Below, in pieces: positions 31,401 through 40,851 of a stretch of DNA of 64,000 nucleotides. The translations under genes were made by a program, and so were the position numbers. The notes beneath the pieces were generated by a model. It ran no database searches. It saw nothing but the letters and a program-made list of their open reading frames with translations, and was not told the origin of the DNA. Numbering within the stretch: position 1 is the stretch's first letter; every line of letters begins with the position of its first letter. The stretch comes from CBDAPI01 sp964565865. Its GTDB lineage: Bacteria > Acidobacteriota > UBA6911 > RPQK01 > CBDAPI01. The stretch spans positions 1-64,000 of the forward strand of contig CAZMGM010000002.1 in NCBI GenBank assembly GCA_964565865.1. Direction: 5' to 3'.

Positions 31401-34389
31401 CGGATGCCTCCCGTTCAGGGGCTTCCGGAACGCTCCAGTTCCCATGGTTCATCACCCGGCGGGCAACAGGAAATCGACCGGAGCTTCTGAGACTGGCCGT
31501 TTTCCTGGCGTCCCTTCGGCAAATGTCCCGAAAACCGCACTCCCGGCATCCAGCCTGGGTGGCACCTACCAGGGTGACTGGAAACTTGCCCGAGAGAAGA
31601 GCTTGGACCACTTCCAGCGCCTTCTCCCGATAGTGACGAGCCAGAACGGACCAGCCTTTGTGCTTCCGGTCCGGAAAGGCGACTGTTCGCAAGCGAGCCT
31701 CCAGCGGCGGCTGCACCTGGAAAAAAAAGGCGTTTTCAACCTCTTTCCCGTAGTGATTTCGGACTAGAAGATAATAGAGTGGTAATTGAAATCCCCATCC
31801 CTGGTAGAGGCGCCGCAAAGGCGCTGTGCCGGTCTTGTAGTCAATGAGCACCAACCCGTCCGGGTTTCGATCAACCCGGTCCACAGTCCCGTTGAGGACA
31901 ACCTCAACCTGACCGCCGCTTTCAGTTTTGATCCTGCCCAGAGATACAGGGTCCAACTTTTTCTCCAGGTCCTCAACCCGGTTGCGCCGCAGCCACTTTG
32001 CCTGGTGAGTGAGGAAGTCCCGCAGAACTCCCCTGCCCGGCTCATCCGGATGGAGACCAGAGCGAAGAAGCTCCTCCTGCGTCGACCAGGTCGAGTCGTG
32101 GCGCAGCAGTTCTCGATAAGGTAAGGATCCGAGCTCCTCTTCCAAGATATCCAGCAGACGCTGCCCGGCCGGGTCATTCCAGTTGCTCAGGTTGCGAAGG
32201 CTGGACAACTCGAGTTGGCCCATGAATCGATGCAGCACACGGTGAAGAAGGCCACCCAATGTGGTGCCCGTCAACTCCAGTTGCTGGGACTCCTGCTGGA
32301 GGCCGAGGTGACGTTCAGCTAGGAAGCGGAATCCGCAGCGCATGTATTCTTCGAGCACACTGGGAGTGATTGAGACCGCTTGTTTCCCTGGCTTCCTGCG
32401 GGAGTTTCCAAGTCGGCTGGCGGAGGACACGATCCCGTCGAAAGCCGACGCTTCCAAACCCTCTCTCATTTGCACAACTTGCCTGCCCCGCTGGACATTC
32501 CGTAGGGCAGCGGCACCGAAGACGGAAGGACTTTCCTTCCAGTCTTGCTTCTCGATCGCCAGGCCACGCAGCAGCGGGCTCAGAAGAGTCGGGGTCCCAG
32601 AGGCTCTTTCCGGACAGGTGTAAATGACAGACTTCGAAGCCTGCCCACTGATCCAGCGAAAATGATTCTCTCGGTTCCTGACCTGGGTCTCCCAAATCTC
32701 AGACGTCCTCCCTCCCGTCAGCACATTTGGCGGGGGAGCGGACACGGCAGTGAATTCACTCTCGCTCAGTCCCATCCAGATCAGAACATCCACTTCCAAG
32801 TGGGCTACTTCGCCCGGGGTGGCGAGAATAACTGCCGGAGGGTCAAGATTAATTTCCTGCGCCACTGAGTCAGACAAAGATGAGACGAGACGAGTAAACT
32901 GACTCAGCTTCAGCGGCATGTGGCGATAATCCTGGAGCTGGTGGATGTGCCGGACCATTCTCTCGAGTATCTGGTTTGACGCTTTCTGCGTCCCAAGATC
33001 GGCCCAGGGAGCAGGTCTGAGAAAAGGACCGAGCCGACGGTCCAACACACTCAACCACTCACGCGGAGACCCTTCCTCAAGATCCAAATTGAGACGGGGC
33101 ATCAAACCAGTGAAACTCTCCATGAGCGGAAGCATGTCCGGCTGGCCTCCGGGATCAGTTTCCTGTGACCCGGCCCCCATGATCTGAAGCGTCCTGGGGA
33201 AATTGATTACCCAATCGTTAAATCCCTTCTGGACATCACAGATTCTTGCCCACCTTTCAAGGTGATGTAGATCCTCTGCAGTGAGGCCTGGATCAAATCT
33301 GGGGTGATGAAGAAGATCGAAAAGCCTCTGTCGGGGAAAGCCCTCAACGATCAACTCCAGGTAGCTCCTCACCAGGTCGAGCATCATCCTGGAGCCCGGA
33401 GGGACTCCTCTGGCCTCCGCCACCTGGATTCCTCTTTGCGAGAGTGCAGTGTTCAAATGCTTGCCGTAACTATCTGGCCGGCCGGATACCAGGGCCACGG
33501 TCAGACCCTCAAGTTGTAATCGTTCTACTTTGTCGACGATCCATGAAACCTCGTTCTCAAGCGTAGACAGAGACACGACCCTTGGTGATACCGCGGCTCT
33601 CTTGGATTTGAAGGATCGCCATTCTAAGGAGGGATCAGTCAGCAACCGCCGCATCTCGGCAAAACTTCCACCCTCGTTTTGACCGTTTGCCAGCGGCAGC
33701 AAATCGCTACTCACCACAAACTCACGGACCTTGTCTCGGAGAAGCCTGAAGAGAGCATGTTCCAGTGGGAGTAAGTCACTGAGACCTTCCACGAACAGGG
33801 AACGCACGTCACAGAATTGTTTCTCAAATTCGAGTGTCCCCGTAAGAAGACCTCGGTAGACCATCGCCAGCTGTCCCGGCCAATCTTCCATACCGAGTTC
33901 TTCAAGCCTGGCCTGATAGCGAGAAAAACACCAGGCCAGTTCCTCGGTCAAAGGAGCCCCGGTGTTTTTCACACCGGAGAGGGTTATCAGTTCCGGTTCG
34001 AGAACGTCCTGCTGTTTCAGATTGGAGATGCCCTGGAATATTTTGCTCAAAAGCCTGTTGCCCGCGATCGGGTTGCCTGGGAAGGGAGAATCTCCGGACC
34101 CGATGATCTTTTCGAGGACAAATAGACTTTCCGTTTCAGAAAGACGTGGGCGATGCTCCGAACCTTCCAACAAGCGATTGACCAGTCCCCCTAGGGTCAG
34201 AACCGGAATCTCGAAACTCGAGGCATGATTTTGGAGGTACCTAATTTCGAGCTGGCGCCGACGGAGACGATTCCTGACCAGGTAAATAAAATCCAACGTG
34301 GGGTGGGAATGCCCTTGCAGTGCCCGCCTGAAAACGAAGCGGTTTCGCTCAAAGCGCCTACCACCGTGATAAACGATTCTCCTGGCCAT
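31393..34389 (-). CDS. addB: AddB-like nuclease subunit
   Basis: The 998-residue partner of AddA has a degenerate UvrD-like helicase body and a C-terminal PD-(D/E)XK nuclease (GTVDRVDRNPDG, LIDYKTGTAP). Four cysteines match the AddB 4Fe-4S cluster: one in YMRCGFRFL and three in a CX2CX5C motif (CRECGFRDIC) near the C-terminus. No Walker A motif is seen at the N-terminus (it reads IVYHGGRRFERNRF), so unlike Bacillus AddB (from memory) it should not bind ATP there. The ATG at 34389 (MARRIVYHG) is preceded by GCAGG. A TTG four codons earlier is possible. It is co-transcribed with addA. Confidence 0.9.
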   Translation of the reverse strand: MARRIVYHGGRRFERNRFVFRRALQGHSHPTLDFIYLVRNRLRRRQLEIRYLQNHASSFEIPVLTLGGLVNRLLEGSEHRPRLSETESLFVLEKIIGSGDSPFPGNPIAGNRLLSKIFQGISNLKQQDVLEPELITLSGVKNTGAPLTEELAWCFSRYQARLEELGMEDWPGQLAMVYRGLLTGTLEFEKQFCDVRSLFVEGLSDLLPLEHALFRLLRDKVREFVVSSDLLPLANGQNEGGSFAEMRRLLTDPSLEWRSFKSKRAAVSPRVVSLSTLENEVSWIVDKVERLQLEGLTVALVSGRPDSYGKHLNTALSQRGIQVAEARGVPPGSRMMLDLVRSYLELIVEGFPRQRLFDLLHHPRFDPGLTAEDLHHLERWARICDVQKGFNDWVINFPRTLQIMGAGSQETDPGGQPDMLPLMESFTGLMPRLNLDLEEGSPREWLSVLDRRLGPFLRPAPWADLGTQKASNQILERMVRHIHQLQDYRHMPLKLSQFTRLVSSLSDSVAQEINLDPPAVILATPGEVAHLEVDVLIWMGLSESEFTAVSAPPPNVLTGGRTSEIWETQVRNRENHFRWISGQASKSVIYTCPERASGTPTLLSPLLRGLAIEKQDWKESPSVFGAAALRNVQRGRQVVQMREGLEASAFDGIVSSASRLGNSRRKPGKQAVSITPSVLEEYMRCGFRFLAERHLGLQQESQQLELTGTTLGGLLHRVLHRFMGQLELSSLRNLSNWNDPAGQRLLDILEEELGSLPYRELLRHDSTWSTQEELLRSGLHPDEPGRGVLRDFLTHQAKWLRRNRVEDLEKKLDPVSLGRIKTESGGQVEVVLNGTVDRVDRNPDGLVLIDYKTGTAPLRRLYQGWGFQLPLYYLLVRNHYGKEVENAFFFQVQPPLEARLRTVAFPDRKHKGWSVLARHYREKALEVVQALLSGKFPVTLVGATQAGCRECGFRDICRRDARKTASLRSSGRFPVARRVMNHGNWSVPEAPEREASGA

Positions 34390-34401
34390 GGCAACCTGCA
34401 A

Positions 34402-34758
34402 GTTTAGCTCGCGACTGTGAACCTTCAGGATTCGAGATTACTGTCACAGGGACGATGGAGAGAAGAGAACACCAGAGTTTAAACTCGCCCCTTAGCAGTA
34501 GCCGATATTGGAGATTACGAGAAACGCAGGCAGCGCCTGCAAACTCCTGGAGTACTGTGGGTTACGGACGGCAGCAGCTTTGTCTGTCCCGTTGCCCCTC
34601 CCGGCCGATGTTTGCCATGTCTTGCGTCAGCTCACCTTGGAATTGAACCCCGCGGTCGCCCGCAACGCTATCCTTTGAACTTCCACAACAGGCTGTTGGC
34701 GTTCTGTTGTGGGCTCGTAGAGACGCAACTTCGAAAAAGGCGCAGGTGCCAATGCCCG
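34402..34758. other. intergenic stretch upstream of addB
   Basis: No gene recognised. It contains the inverted repeat CCACAACAG (34683-34691)/CTGTTGTGG (34704-34712), a 9-bp stem with a 12-nt loop, and the palindrome GAGTTTAAACTC near 34476. On the minus strand it is both the 3' region of the TPR gene and the promoter region of addBA. The hairpin lacks a T-tract. Confidence 0.45.
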
Positions 34759-35079
34759 CTAGTCTGTGGGGGGAGCGACAGCCCCGGCTCTGGCACCCAT
34801 CTCCTCGGCCTTGGCGATCATGCCTTTGGCATTGTAAAACATGGAGAGGGCCGTGTAGGCGAGCGTATTGTCCGGCTCGGCCTTCCTCAAACGCTCACCG
34901 TATTTAACAGCTTCGTTCAGCTTTCCTAGATGGTAACAACACATGGCAATAGCATGAAGCGCATCTCCGTAGCTCTCATCTATAACGAGTGCCCTCTGCA
35001 ATTCGGAGATCGCTCCGTCCAGATCGTCTTCCCCAAACAACTCCATTCCGCGGAGGTAATGATTCTCTTTATCTGCCAT
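34759..35079 (-). CDS. small tetratricopeptide-repeat protein
   Basis: The 106-residue protein is built of about two and a half TPR helix pairs: NHYLRGMELFGEDDLDGAISELQRALVIDE, YGDALHAIAMCCYHLGKLNEAVKYGERLRKAEPDN and TLAYTALSMFYNAKGMIAKAEEMG, given in pieces. Such proteins mediate protein-protein contacts, and no partner can be named. No signal peptide or membrane segment is seen. It stands alone on the minus strand between gntP and addB. The stop codon lies in CTAGTCTGTGGGGGG, possibly a degenerate copy of the CTAGCAG repeat. Confidence 0.85.
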   Translation of the reverse strand: MADKENHYLRGMELFGEDDLDGAISELQRALVIDESYGDALHAIAMCCYHLGKLNEAVKYGERLRKAEPDNTLAYTALSMFYNAKGMIAKAEEMGARAGAVAPPTD

Positions 35080-35236
35080 TTCCTAATCCTCTTTTCTTGC
35101 AGGGTAAGAATCCTACAACAATCGAACGGCATCCCCGACGCATCGTGGCTAGCCGATTCGATTGCCCCGGGGAAAACGAAACGCTCCCGCTCTACCGTTC
35201 TGTTCTTGCTCTTCCAGACCTCGGAACCTGCGGTAG

Positions 35237-36790
35237 TTACCGTAACGGAAAAAAAGCACTAAGAATGAGCACCTCGACGAGACCCACCACGCCCATTATG
35301 GCCAGCAGTGGGGTCCAGGTCTTGAGGGTTTCTTTTTCGCTGAAGCCGCTCATCTTGCCCACTACCCAGAAGCCGCTGTCATTCATCCAGGAAAAAACCA
35401 ACGAACCGAACCCAATGGCGGCAAACAGGTAGATCGGGTGGCACGGCAGCTGGGTTTCGCTTCCCAGAATTGCAGCCATCATTCCAGATGCTGTAATCAT
35501 GGCCACTGTTCCGGACCCCTGGGCGATTTTCATAATTGCGGCCAACAGCCAGGCCAGTAAAAGAACTCCCGATACTGCGAATCCCCCATCACCCATCCAT
35601 CCCTGCAAAGCGTCGCTGATTCCGCAGCGCGACAACATCTTTCCAAAGGCGCCACCGGCTGCGGTAATCAGAATGATGACGCCGGCACTGAGCATCGCCG
35701 GCTCCAGCTTATCGCGAAAGGCAGCGAGTGAAAGCTGCTGTTGCCGAATCAGCAAAAAGGCTGCGAAGCCCGTTCCCAGTAACAGCGCCATGTTTTTGTT
35801 ACCCAGAAACGCAGCGGTCGCCAGTATCCAGTCAGGACAAGAAGAAGCCGGGCCCTCCACCAGGGCCTTGAGAACCGTATTGCCCGCTATGAGCAGGACA
35901 GGTAAGACAACTGGCAGAATCGAAGGCAAGAATCCGGGCAACTGCGACTCGTGCCTCTGCACGATTTCCTGGAGCTGCTGATCATCGACACCCATTGTCT
36001 TTCCGGGCACGATATCCATTCGGCGATTGGCTATCCGGGCAAACCAGATGCCTGCCGCTGAAGGCAGGAGTCCGAGCAGGAAGCCAAGCCCGATGGCGGA
36101 GCCGAGAGTCAGCCCCTGTTCGGAGAGATTCTCGACCATGATGAGCGGACCAGGAGTCGGAGGGACCAGCGAATGAGTGATCGTGCCTCCGGCACAGACG
36201 GCAAGCACAAAAAGCAGGAAGTTTTTTCCGGTACGGAGGTGCAACGCCCGAGCCAAAGGGATCAGCAGAAAGAAAACGGTGTCAAAAAACACCGGTATAG
36301 ACAGGAAATATCCGCTGCTCAATAAGGCAGAGGGAGCTCGTTTTTCGCCCAGAAATGCAAGCAGTCTTCTCGTAATCTTGTCGGCCGCTCCACTCTCCAT
36401 CAGACATTGACCGATGATGGCTGCAAGGACGATCACGAGCCCGATGCTGGCAGCGGTGGAGCCAAATTCCCAGGTCGTTAATTCGAGTGCCTGAACTACG
36501 TGTGCTCCCGGTTCTCCCGGTGTGGCCCTCAGCTGTTTCTCAACGCGGCTTCGGGCCGTGAGACTCAGTTCTCGGTATTTACTCGGGGTTATCTCGCCAT
36601 TGTCCAGGCGCGATTTCAGTCCAACCTGCTCAAACTTAACCTCTTCCTTCATTCCCAGGGGCAGCGGAGACAGAAGCCCGACCAGAAGCGCCGCCAGAAT
36701 AAGCGCCAGGAAAGGGTGGATTTTCAAGACGGTAATAGCGACGACGACGAAGACAATACCGCACAGTAAAACCAGAAATGCCATAACCAT
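35237..36790 (-). CDS. GntP-family gluconate:H+ symporter-like permease
   Basis: The roughly 517-residue inner-membrane permease has about 12 to 14 hydrophobic helices. It carries the family features PFLALILAALLVGLLSP near the N-terminus, GGTITHSLVPPTPGPL in the middle, and IAQGSGTVAMITASGMM near the C-terminus. GntP proteins import gluconate or related hydroxy acids. The insert near residues 60-110 (charged, KFEQVGLKSRL onward) is longer than in E. coli GntP. The start is uncertain between ATG at 36790 and 36784. No sugar-acid kinase is adjacent, so the substrate is open. Confidence 0.88.
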   Translation of the reverse strand: MVMAFLVLLCGIVFVVVAITVLKIHPFLALILAALLVGLLSPLPLGMKEEVKFEQVGLKSRLDNGEITPSKYRELSLTARSRVEKQLRATPGEPGAHVVQALELTTWEFGSTAASIGLVIVLAAIIGQCLMESGAADKITRRLLAFLGEKRAPSALLSSGYFLSIPVFFDTVFFLLIPLARALHLRTGKNFLLFVLAVCAGGTITHSLVPPTPGPLIMVENLSEQGLTLGSAIGLGFLLGLLPSAAGIWFARIANRRMDIVPGKTMGVDDQQLQEIVQRHESQLPGFLPSILPVVLPVLLIAGNTVLKALVEGPASSCPDWILATAAFLGNKNMALLLGTGFAAFLLIRQQQLSLAAFRDKLEPAMLSAGVIILITAAGGAFGKMLSRCGISDALQGWMGDGGFAVSGVLLLAWLLAAIMKIAQGSGTVAMITASGMMAAILGSETQLPCHPIYLFAAIGFGSLVFSWMNDSGFWVVGKMSGFSEKETLKTWTPLLAIMGVVGLVEVLILSAFFPLR

Positions 36791-36820
36791 CCAGTGTGAA
36801 CGATGAAATAGAAAAATCAA

Positions 36821-37354
36821 GTGGGAAGAACCGGAGCAACGTAACCTTGACCGTCTCTTGCGTTAATATTGCATCGGGCCGAGGACCTTCGTTAACTGAT
36901 TCTGAACCACACCGTAATCTTCGTCCTTTACGCGGTGTTGCTGCTCCTGGTGGGACCGCACCGGCTGCTCTGGGGACAAGTGTCGGCACTGATCTTGGTA
37001 GCCCTCCTCCGCTGGTATCTGTTTTGCTCTCAAGACACACGAAGGATTCTCGACTGGTGCAGCTGCAACTCGCTCCCACGACTACTAGGTCACCTGATGT
37101 ACTGGTTCCCCCTAGGGTTGTCGCTGCACCGAGTGCATCATTTCAGACCGGGATTGAGCTGGATTGAACTCCACCGGTACGTGAAGCCTTCACCCGGTCC
37201 CGGCTTGCTTCCCCCGCCACGCAATAATTACAAAGAAGTGCGAGAACTCCCCGCCCTGACTGCGTTAAACTCGCTCGGCCTTCCTAGACGTACAGCGTTA
37301 GTATGCCTGCGGAAACCTCTCTCGCAATCCTGGTCAGGACAAGTCTTCTCGCGC
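36821..37354. other. intergenic stretch between gntP and the end of the trp operon
   Basis: No convincing gene. A plus-strand open frame from about 36935 encodes a hydrophobic stretch but runs far into antisense trpA, so I do not call it. No clear intrinsic terminator follows trpA on the minus strand, where a hairpin with T-tract would be expected. The part nearest gntP should hold its promoter, though no good match was found. Confidence 0.4.
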
Positions 37355-38122
37355 TCAGGCCGGAAGGAGGTTTCGGACGAACTCGCCCACCCTAAAGGGC
37401 AAATCGTTCGACCCCAGATTCTCCTCAATAAATTGTACGATTGCCGATCCAACGACGGCACCTTCGGCCCACTGCCACACCAGCTCGACGTCTTCTTGCC
37501 TGGTAATCCCAAAGCCCACTGCAACTGGAAGCTCAGTGTATTGCCGGATTCGTTCAACCGTGGCCGGAACCGACTCCGCCAGATCCGTCTGGTGCCCTGT
37601 CACCCCGGTCCGCGCCACCAGATAAAGGAACCCGCGGCTGCTTTCGGCAATTGCCTGCAGCCTGGCATCGGATGAAGTCGGAGCGGCCATAAAGATGGTG
37701 TCGAGGCGTTGGAAGGGCTTCAGCCTCAGGTGCTCTTCGGGTGTCAGGTCAGAGATAAGAATTCCGTCCAGTCCAACCTGCAGAGCTCGCCTTTCCAGCT
37801 TTTCCAGTCCATATTGATAAACTGGATTCAAATAGGTCATCAGTATGATGCCGGTGTCCGATTGTGACCGGAACTCACCCACGACTTCCAAGAAGTCGTC
37901 CAGAGAGTACCCGTGGCGCAGCGCCGCAAAGGAAGACCGTTGAATAATTGGGCCGTCGGCAATCGGATCCGAGAACGGTATCCCCAGTTCAATGATGTCG
38001 GATCCGGCGTCAGATAGTTCCAGGAGTATCTGACGCGTTGTTTCCAGGTCCGGGTAACCGCCGGTCACAAACGGGAGAAAGCACTTATTTTTCCTGGCGA
38101 AAATCTCTGACAGTCTCGACAT
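37355..38122 (-). CDS. trpA: tryptophan synthase alpha chain
   Basis: TrpA cleaves indole-3-glycerol phosphate to indole, which is channelled to TrpB. The 255-residue TIM-barrel protein shows the catalytic Glu and Asp in IELGIPFSDPIADGP, plus MTYLNPVYQYG and the phosphate loop ending VAVGFGIT and GAVVGSAIV. It is the last gene of the operon. Its ATG lies inside the end of trpB (38-bp overlap), an arrangement that couples translation of the two subunits. Confidence 0.97.
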   Translation of the reverse strand: MSRLSEIFARKNKCFLPFVTGGYPDLETTRQILLELSDAGSDIIELGIPFSDPIADGPIIQRSSFAALRHGYSLDDFLEVVGEFRSQSDTGIILMTYLNPVYQYGLEKLERRALQVGLDGILISDLTPEEHLRLKPFQRLDTIFMAAPTSSDARLQAIAESSRGFLYLVARTGVTGHQTDLAESVPATVERIRQYTELPVAVGFGITRQEDVELVWQWAEGAVVGSAIVQFIEENLGSNDLPFRVGEFVRNLLPA

Positions 38123-39332
38123 CCTTATCTCCGCGTCCCGAGAGGTTCACGATCACCAGCGGGTTTTCGCCCAACCTGTCCAGCGCACCATTCTTCTCCA
38201 TCTCAAAAAGGCTGGCGATGGCATGGGCGGATTCCAGGGCCGGTATGATACCTTCCAGCCGGCTCAGTTTGTCAAAAGCATCCAGAGCCTCCTGGTCGGA
38301 CACAGCAGTGTACCTGACCCGTCCCAGATCGTGTAGCAGCGCGTGCTCCGGCCCGATCGATGGATAGTCGAGTCCAGCGGAAACGCTATGCGTGGAAGCG
38401 ATTTGCCCACCGGCGTCTTGAAGAACGTAGCTGAAGGTGCCGTGGAGAACTCCCTGCCTTCCACCTTTGAAACGGGCTGCGTGTTCCCCCAGCTCCCTTC
38501 CAAACCCTCCGGCTTCCACACCCATCATCTGGATGTCCGGGTGTTTCAAGAATTCGTAGAATAGCCCAATCGAGTTGCTCCCTCCTCCGACGCAGGCAAC
38601 AAGAAGATCGGGCAACCGGCTTTCCTGCTCCAGAATCTGCTTCTCTGCTTCCCGTCCGATCACGGATTGGAAGTCCCGAACCATCATCGGATAGGGATGG
38701 GCTCCTAGGACGGAACCGAGCAGATAGTGAGTCGTCTCAACATTTGTCACCCAGTCTCTCATCGCTTCATTGATCGCATCCTTGAGGGTACGAGAACCGG
38801 ACTCTACAGGTATGACGCGTGCACCCAGCAATCCCATGCGAAAGACATTCAGGGCCTGGCGTCGCATGTCTTCGGTCCCCATGTAGACCTCGCAGTCGAT
38901 TCCCAGCAGGGAACAGACTGTGGCCGTGGCAACTCCGTGCTGGCCAGCCCCTGTTTCCGCAATAATGCGCTGCTTCTTCATCCGGCTGGCCAGGAGAGCC
39001 TGACCCATTGCGTTGTTGATTTTATGTGCTCCTGTGTGGGCCAGGTCCTCTCGCTTCAGGTAGATGGTGGCACCCAGCATTCGAGACAGCCTTTTGGCCC
39101 GATACAGGGGCGTAGGTCGTCCTACGTAATGTTCCAGCAGGGCATCCAGTTCGGCCTGGAAGGAGTCATCGGAAACTGCCCGTCGGTAGGCGTCCTCCAG
39201 TTCCTCCAGTGGAGACATGAGCGTCTCCGGAACGAACTTGCCTCCGTAAACACCGAAGTGTCCGTCAGAATCGGGCCGTGGGTCAGAACCGGGTCCTAGG
39301 CTCGGGGAGCCATCCTCATCGATATCTGACAT
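38085..39332 (-). CDS. trpB: tryptophan synthase beta chain
   Basis: TrpB joins indole and serine to tryptophan using PLP. The 415-residue protein has the PLP lysine in HTGAHKINNA, the glycine-rich phosphate loop CVGGGSNSIGLFYEF, and the TrpB1-type N-terminus GHFGVYGGKFVPETLMSPL. A strong ribosome site (GAGAGAGAGGA) precedes the ATG at 39332, and trpF ends 2 bp upstream. It is the canonical TrpB1 that partners TrpA, not the solitary TrpB2. Confidence 0.97.
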   Translation of the reverse strand: MSDIDEDGSPSLGPGSDPRPDSDGHFGVYGGKFVPETLMSPLEELEDAYRRAVSDDSFQAELDALLEHYVGRPTPLYRAKRLSRMLGATIYLKREDLAHTGAHKINNAMGQALLASRMKKQRIIAETGAGQHGVATATVCSLLGIDCEVYMGTEDMRRQALNVFRMGLLGARVIPVESGSRTLKDAINEAMRDWVTNVETTHYLLGSVLGAHPYPMMVRDFQSVIGREAEKQILEQESRLPDLLVACVGGGSNSIGLFYEFLKHPDIQMMGVEAGGFGRELGEHAARFKGGRQGVLHGTFSYVLQDAGGQIASTHSVSAGLDYPSIGPEHALLHDLGRVRYTAVSDQEALDAFDKLSRLEGIIPALESAHAIASLFEMEKNGALDRLGENPLVIVNLSGRGDKDVETVRDFRQEK

Positions 39333-39334
39333 AG

Positions 39335-39916
39335 TTAATCCTCTCTCTCTAAATCAGATCCACTTGCTGCTCTTGCATTGTGCAGGAACTCTCGAATCTT
39401 GTCCGGATCCTTCAAGCCTGGAGACAGCTCGACCCCGGAACTAATATCAACTCCCAACGGATGGAGAAGTTGAATCGCTTCGAAGACATTGGTGGGTGTC
39501 AATCCGCCCGACAGAATGAAGGGGCGCTGAACCGACCTCAAGCTCTCCCAGTCAGACACGATTCCTCGCCCCCAGGAAGTGTCGATGAGCAAATCGTTAT
39601 GGGGAAACGAATCAATTTCGCCTGGCCCGACCGCAATCCAGACTTCTCTTCCAAAAGCGCAAATCTCAGCTTCACTCTTTAATCCATGCAACTGAAGAAC
39701 GTCGATGCCGGCCGGTGGAGACACCGCTGGCGATCCTACATACACACCGACTCGGAGACAATCTCCGGAGAGTGAGTGCAGGATCTCTATAGCCTTCGAA
39801 GGTGCAAGATAGCGTGGGCTCCCGGAATGAAAGACAAAACCCAGGGCCGTGGCCCCACAACGTAGAGCCCAGCGGGCATCTTCGATTGATGTGATCCCAC
39901 AAATCTTGAGCAGCAT
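39335..39916 (-). CDS. trpF: phosphoribosylanthranilate isomerase
   Basis: TrpF performs the Amadori rearrangement of phosphoribosyl-anthranilate. The 193-residue TIM barrel begins with the diagnostic KICGIT (general-acid/base Cys in strand 1) and has LGFVFHSGSPRYL, the catalytic Asp region LLIDTSWGRG, ILSGGLTPTNV and VDISSGVE. It is slightly shorter than E. coli's domain but complete. A gap of 155 bp separates it from trpC, the only sizeable space in the operon, with no gene in it. Confidence 0.95.
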   Translation of the reverse strand: MLLKICGITSIEDARWALRCGATALGFVFHSGSPRYLAPSKAIEILHSLSGDCLRVGVYVGSPAVSPPAGIDVLQLHGLKSEAEICAFGREVWIAVGPGEIDSFPHNDLLIDTSWGRGIVSDWESLRSVQRPFILSGGLTPTNVFEAIQLLHPLGVDISSGVELSPGLKDPDKIREFLHNARAASGSDLERED

Positions 39917-40071
39917 TCTTTTGTCTCGGTCGCTTGAGCGTGTCTAAAAAGGGTAGAACTTCGGAACAGGGCCTTGCGAATACACCACAGAAGATCCAAC
40001 GACCTGAGTTCCGTTCTCTTCTCTTGGCACGCTGTTATTCAGGTGTCTCCTGGTCATCTCCCATTTTCGTT

Positions 40072-40851
40072 TTACTGGGCCAGTAATTCTGCCAGGCGCT
40101 CCCCCGGGTTCTGGTTGTTCATGAAATGGCCCCCGATCAGAAAGCCCCTGAAACCCGCGTCCTGCAGCTCCAGCAGCTGGGTACGCTCGGAAAGTCCGGA
40201 TTCGGAAATCAAAAGATAATCCTGCTCTCCCTCCAGGCGGCGAGCGACCTCAAACGAGGTGTTGATGTCAACGCTGAAATCTCTCAGGTTCCGATTATTT
40301 ACTCCGATGATCGTAGCTCCACTTTCCACCGCTGTTTCGAGTTCCTGCAGGTCGTGGACTTCGACCACCACGTCGAGCAGGAACTCTCGTGCTGAAGCGA
40401 GCAGCCCGATGAGTTGTGAAGGTTGCAGGCAGGCCACGATAGCCAGTATGGCGGAAGCTCCCCAGATCCTGGACTCCAGAACCTGATACGAGTCGAACAG
40501 GAAATCTTTGCGCAGTACCGGAATCTCGGGAAACTCTTTTCGGACGGCTCTGAGATGCTCGGGGGCTCCGGCAAAGTAGTTCTTCTCGGTCAGAATGGAA
40601 AGCCCAACTGCTCCGCCCCCACGGTACTGCCCAGCAATCTCCACCGGCTCCAGCAAACATGGGAATGGGCCTCTACTGGGGCTCCGATACTTGATTTCGG
40701 CAAGAACGTTGAGCGTCCCTGCCGGAAAGGCGGCAGCAAAGAGCGGAGGGTTGCCCTTGGTGATCTCCTCGACCAGAACCTCTTCCGGAAACTCTTGCTT
40801 TACATCCTGCAATTCCTCCCGCTTGGCGGCCACGATTTCATCCAAAATCAT
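40072..40851 (-). CDS. trpC: indole-3-glycerol phosphate synthase
   Basis: TrpC closes the indole ring of carboxyphenylamino-deoxyribulose phosphate. The 259-residue barrel has the family landmarks LAEIKYRSPSRGPF (catalytic Lys), LSILTEKNYFAG, VLRKDFLFD, IIGVNNRNLRDF and SESGLSERTQL, with GFLIGGHFM near the end. The ATG overlaps the trpD stop codon (ATGA), giving tight coupling. All catalytic lysine/glutamate motifs are present. Confidence 0.97.
   Translation of the reverse strand: MILDEIVAAKREELQDVKQEFPEEVLVEEITKGNPPLFAAAFPAGTLNVLAEIKYRSPSRGPFPCLLEPVEIAGQYRGGGAVGLSILTEKNYFAGAPEHLRAVRKEFPEIPVLRKDFLFDSYQVLESRIWGASAILAIVACLQPSQLIGLLASAREFLLDVVVEVHDLQELETAVESGATIIGVNNRNLRDFSVDINTSFEVARRLEGEQDYLLISESGLSERTQLLELQDAGFRGFLIGGHFMNNQNPGERLAELLAQ

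Noticed and set aside
36935..37675. 246-codon plus-strand frame with a hydrophobic start between gntP and trpA
   Set aside because: Half of it lies antisense within trpA, it has no ribosome site or recognisable family, and its composition looks like chance in GC-rich DNA.
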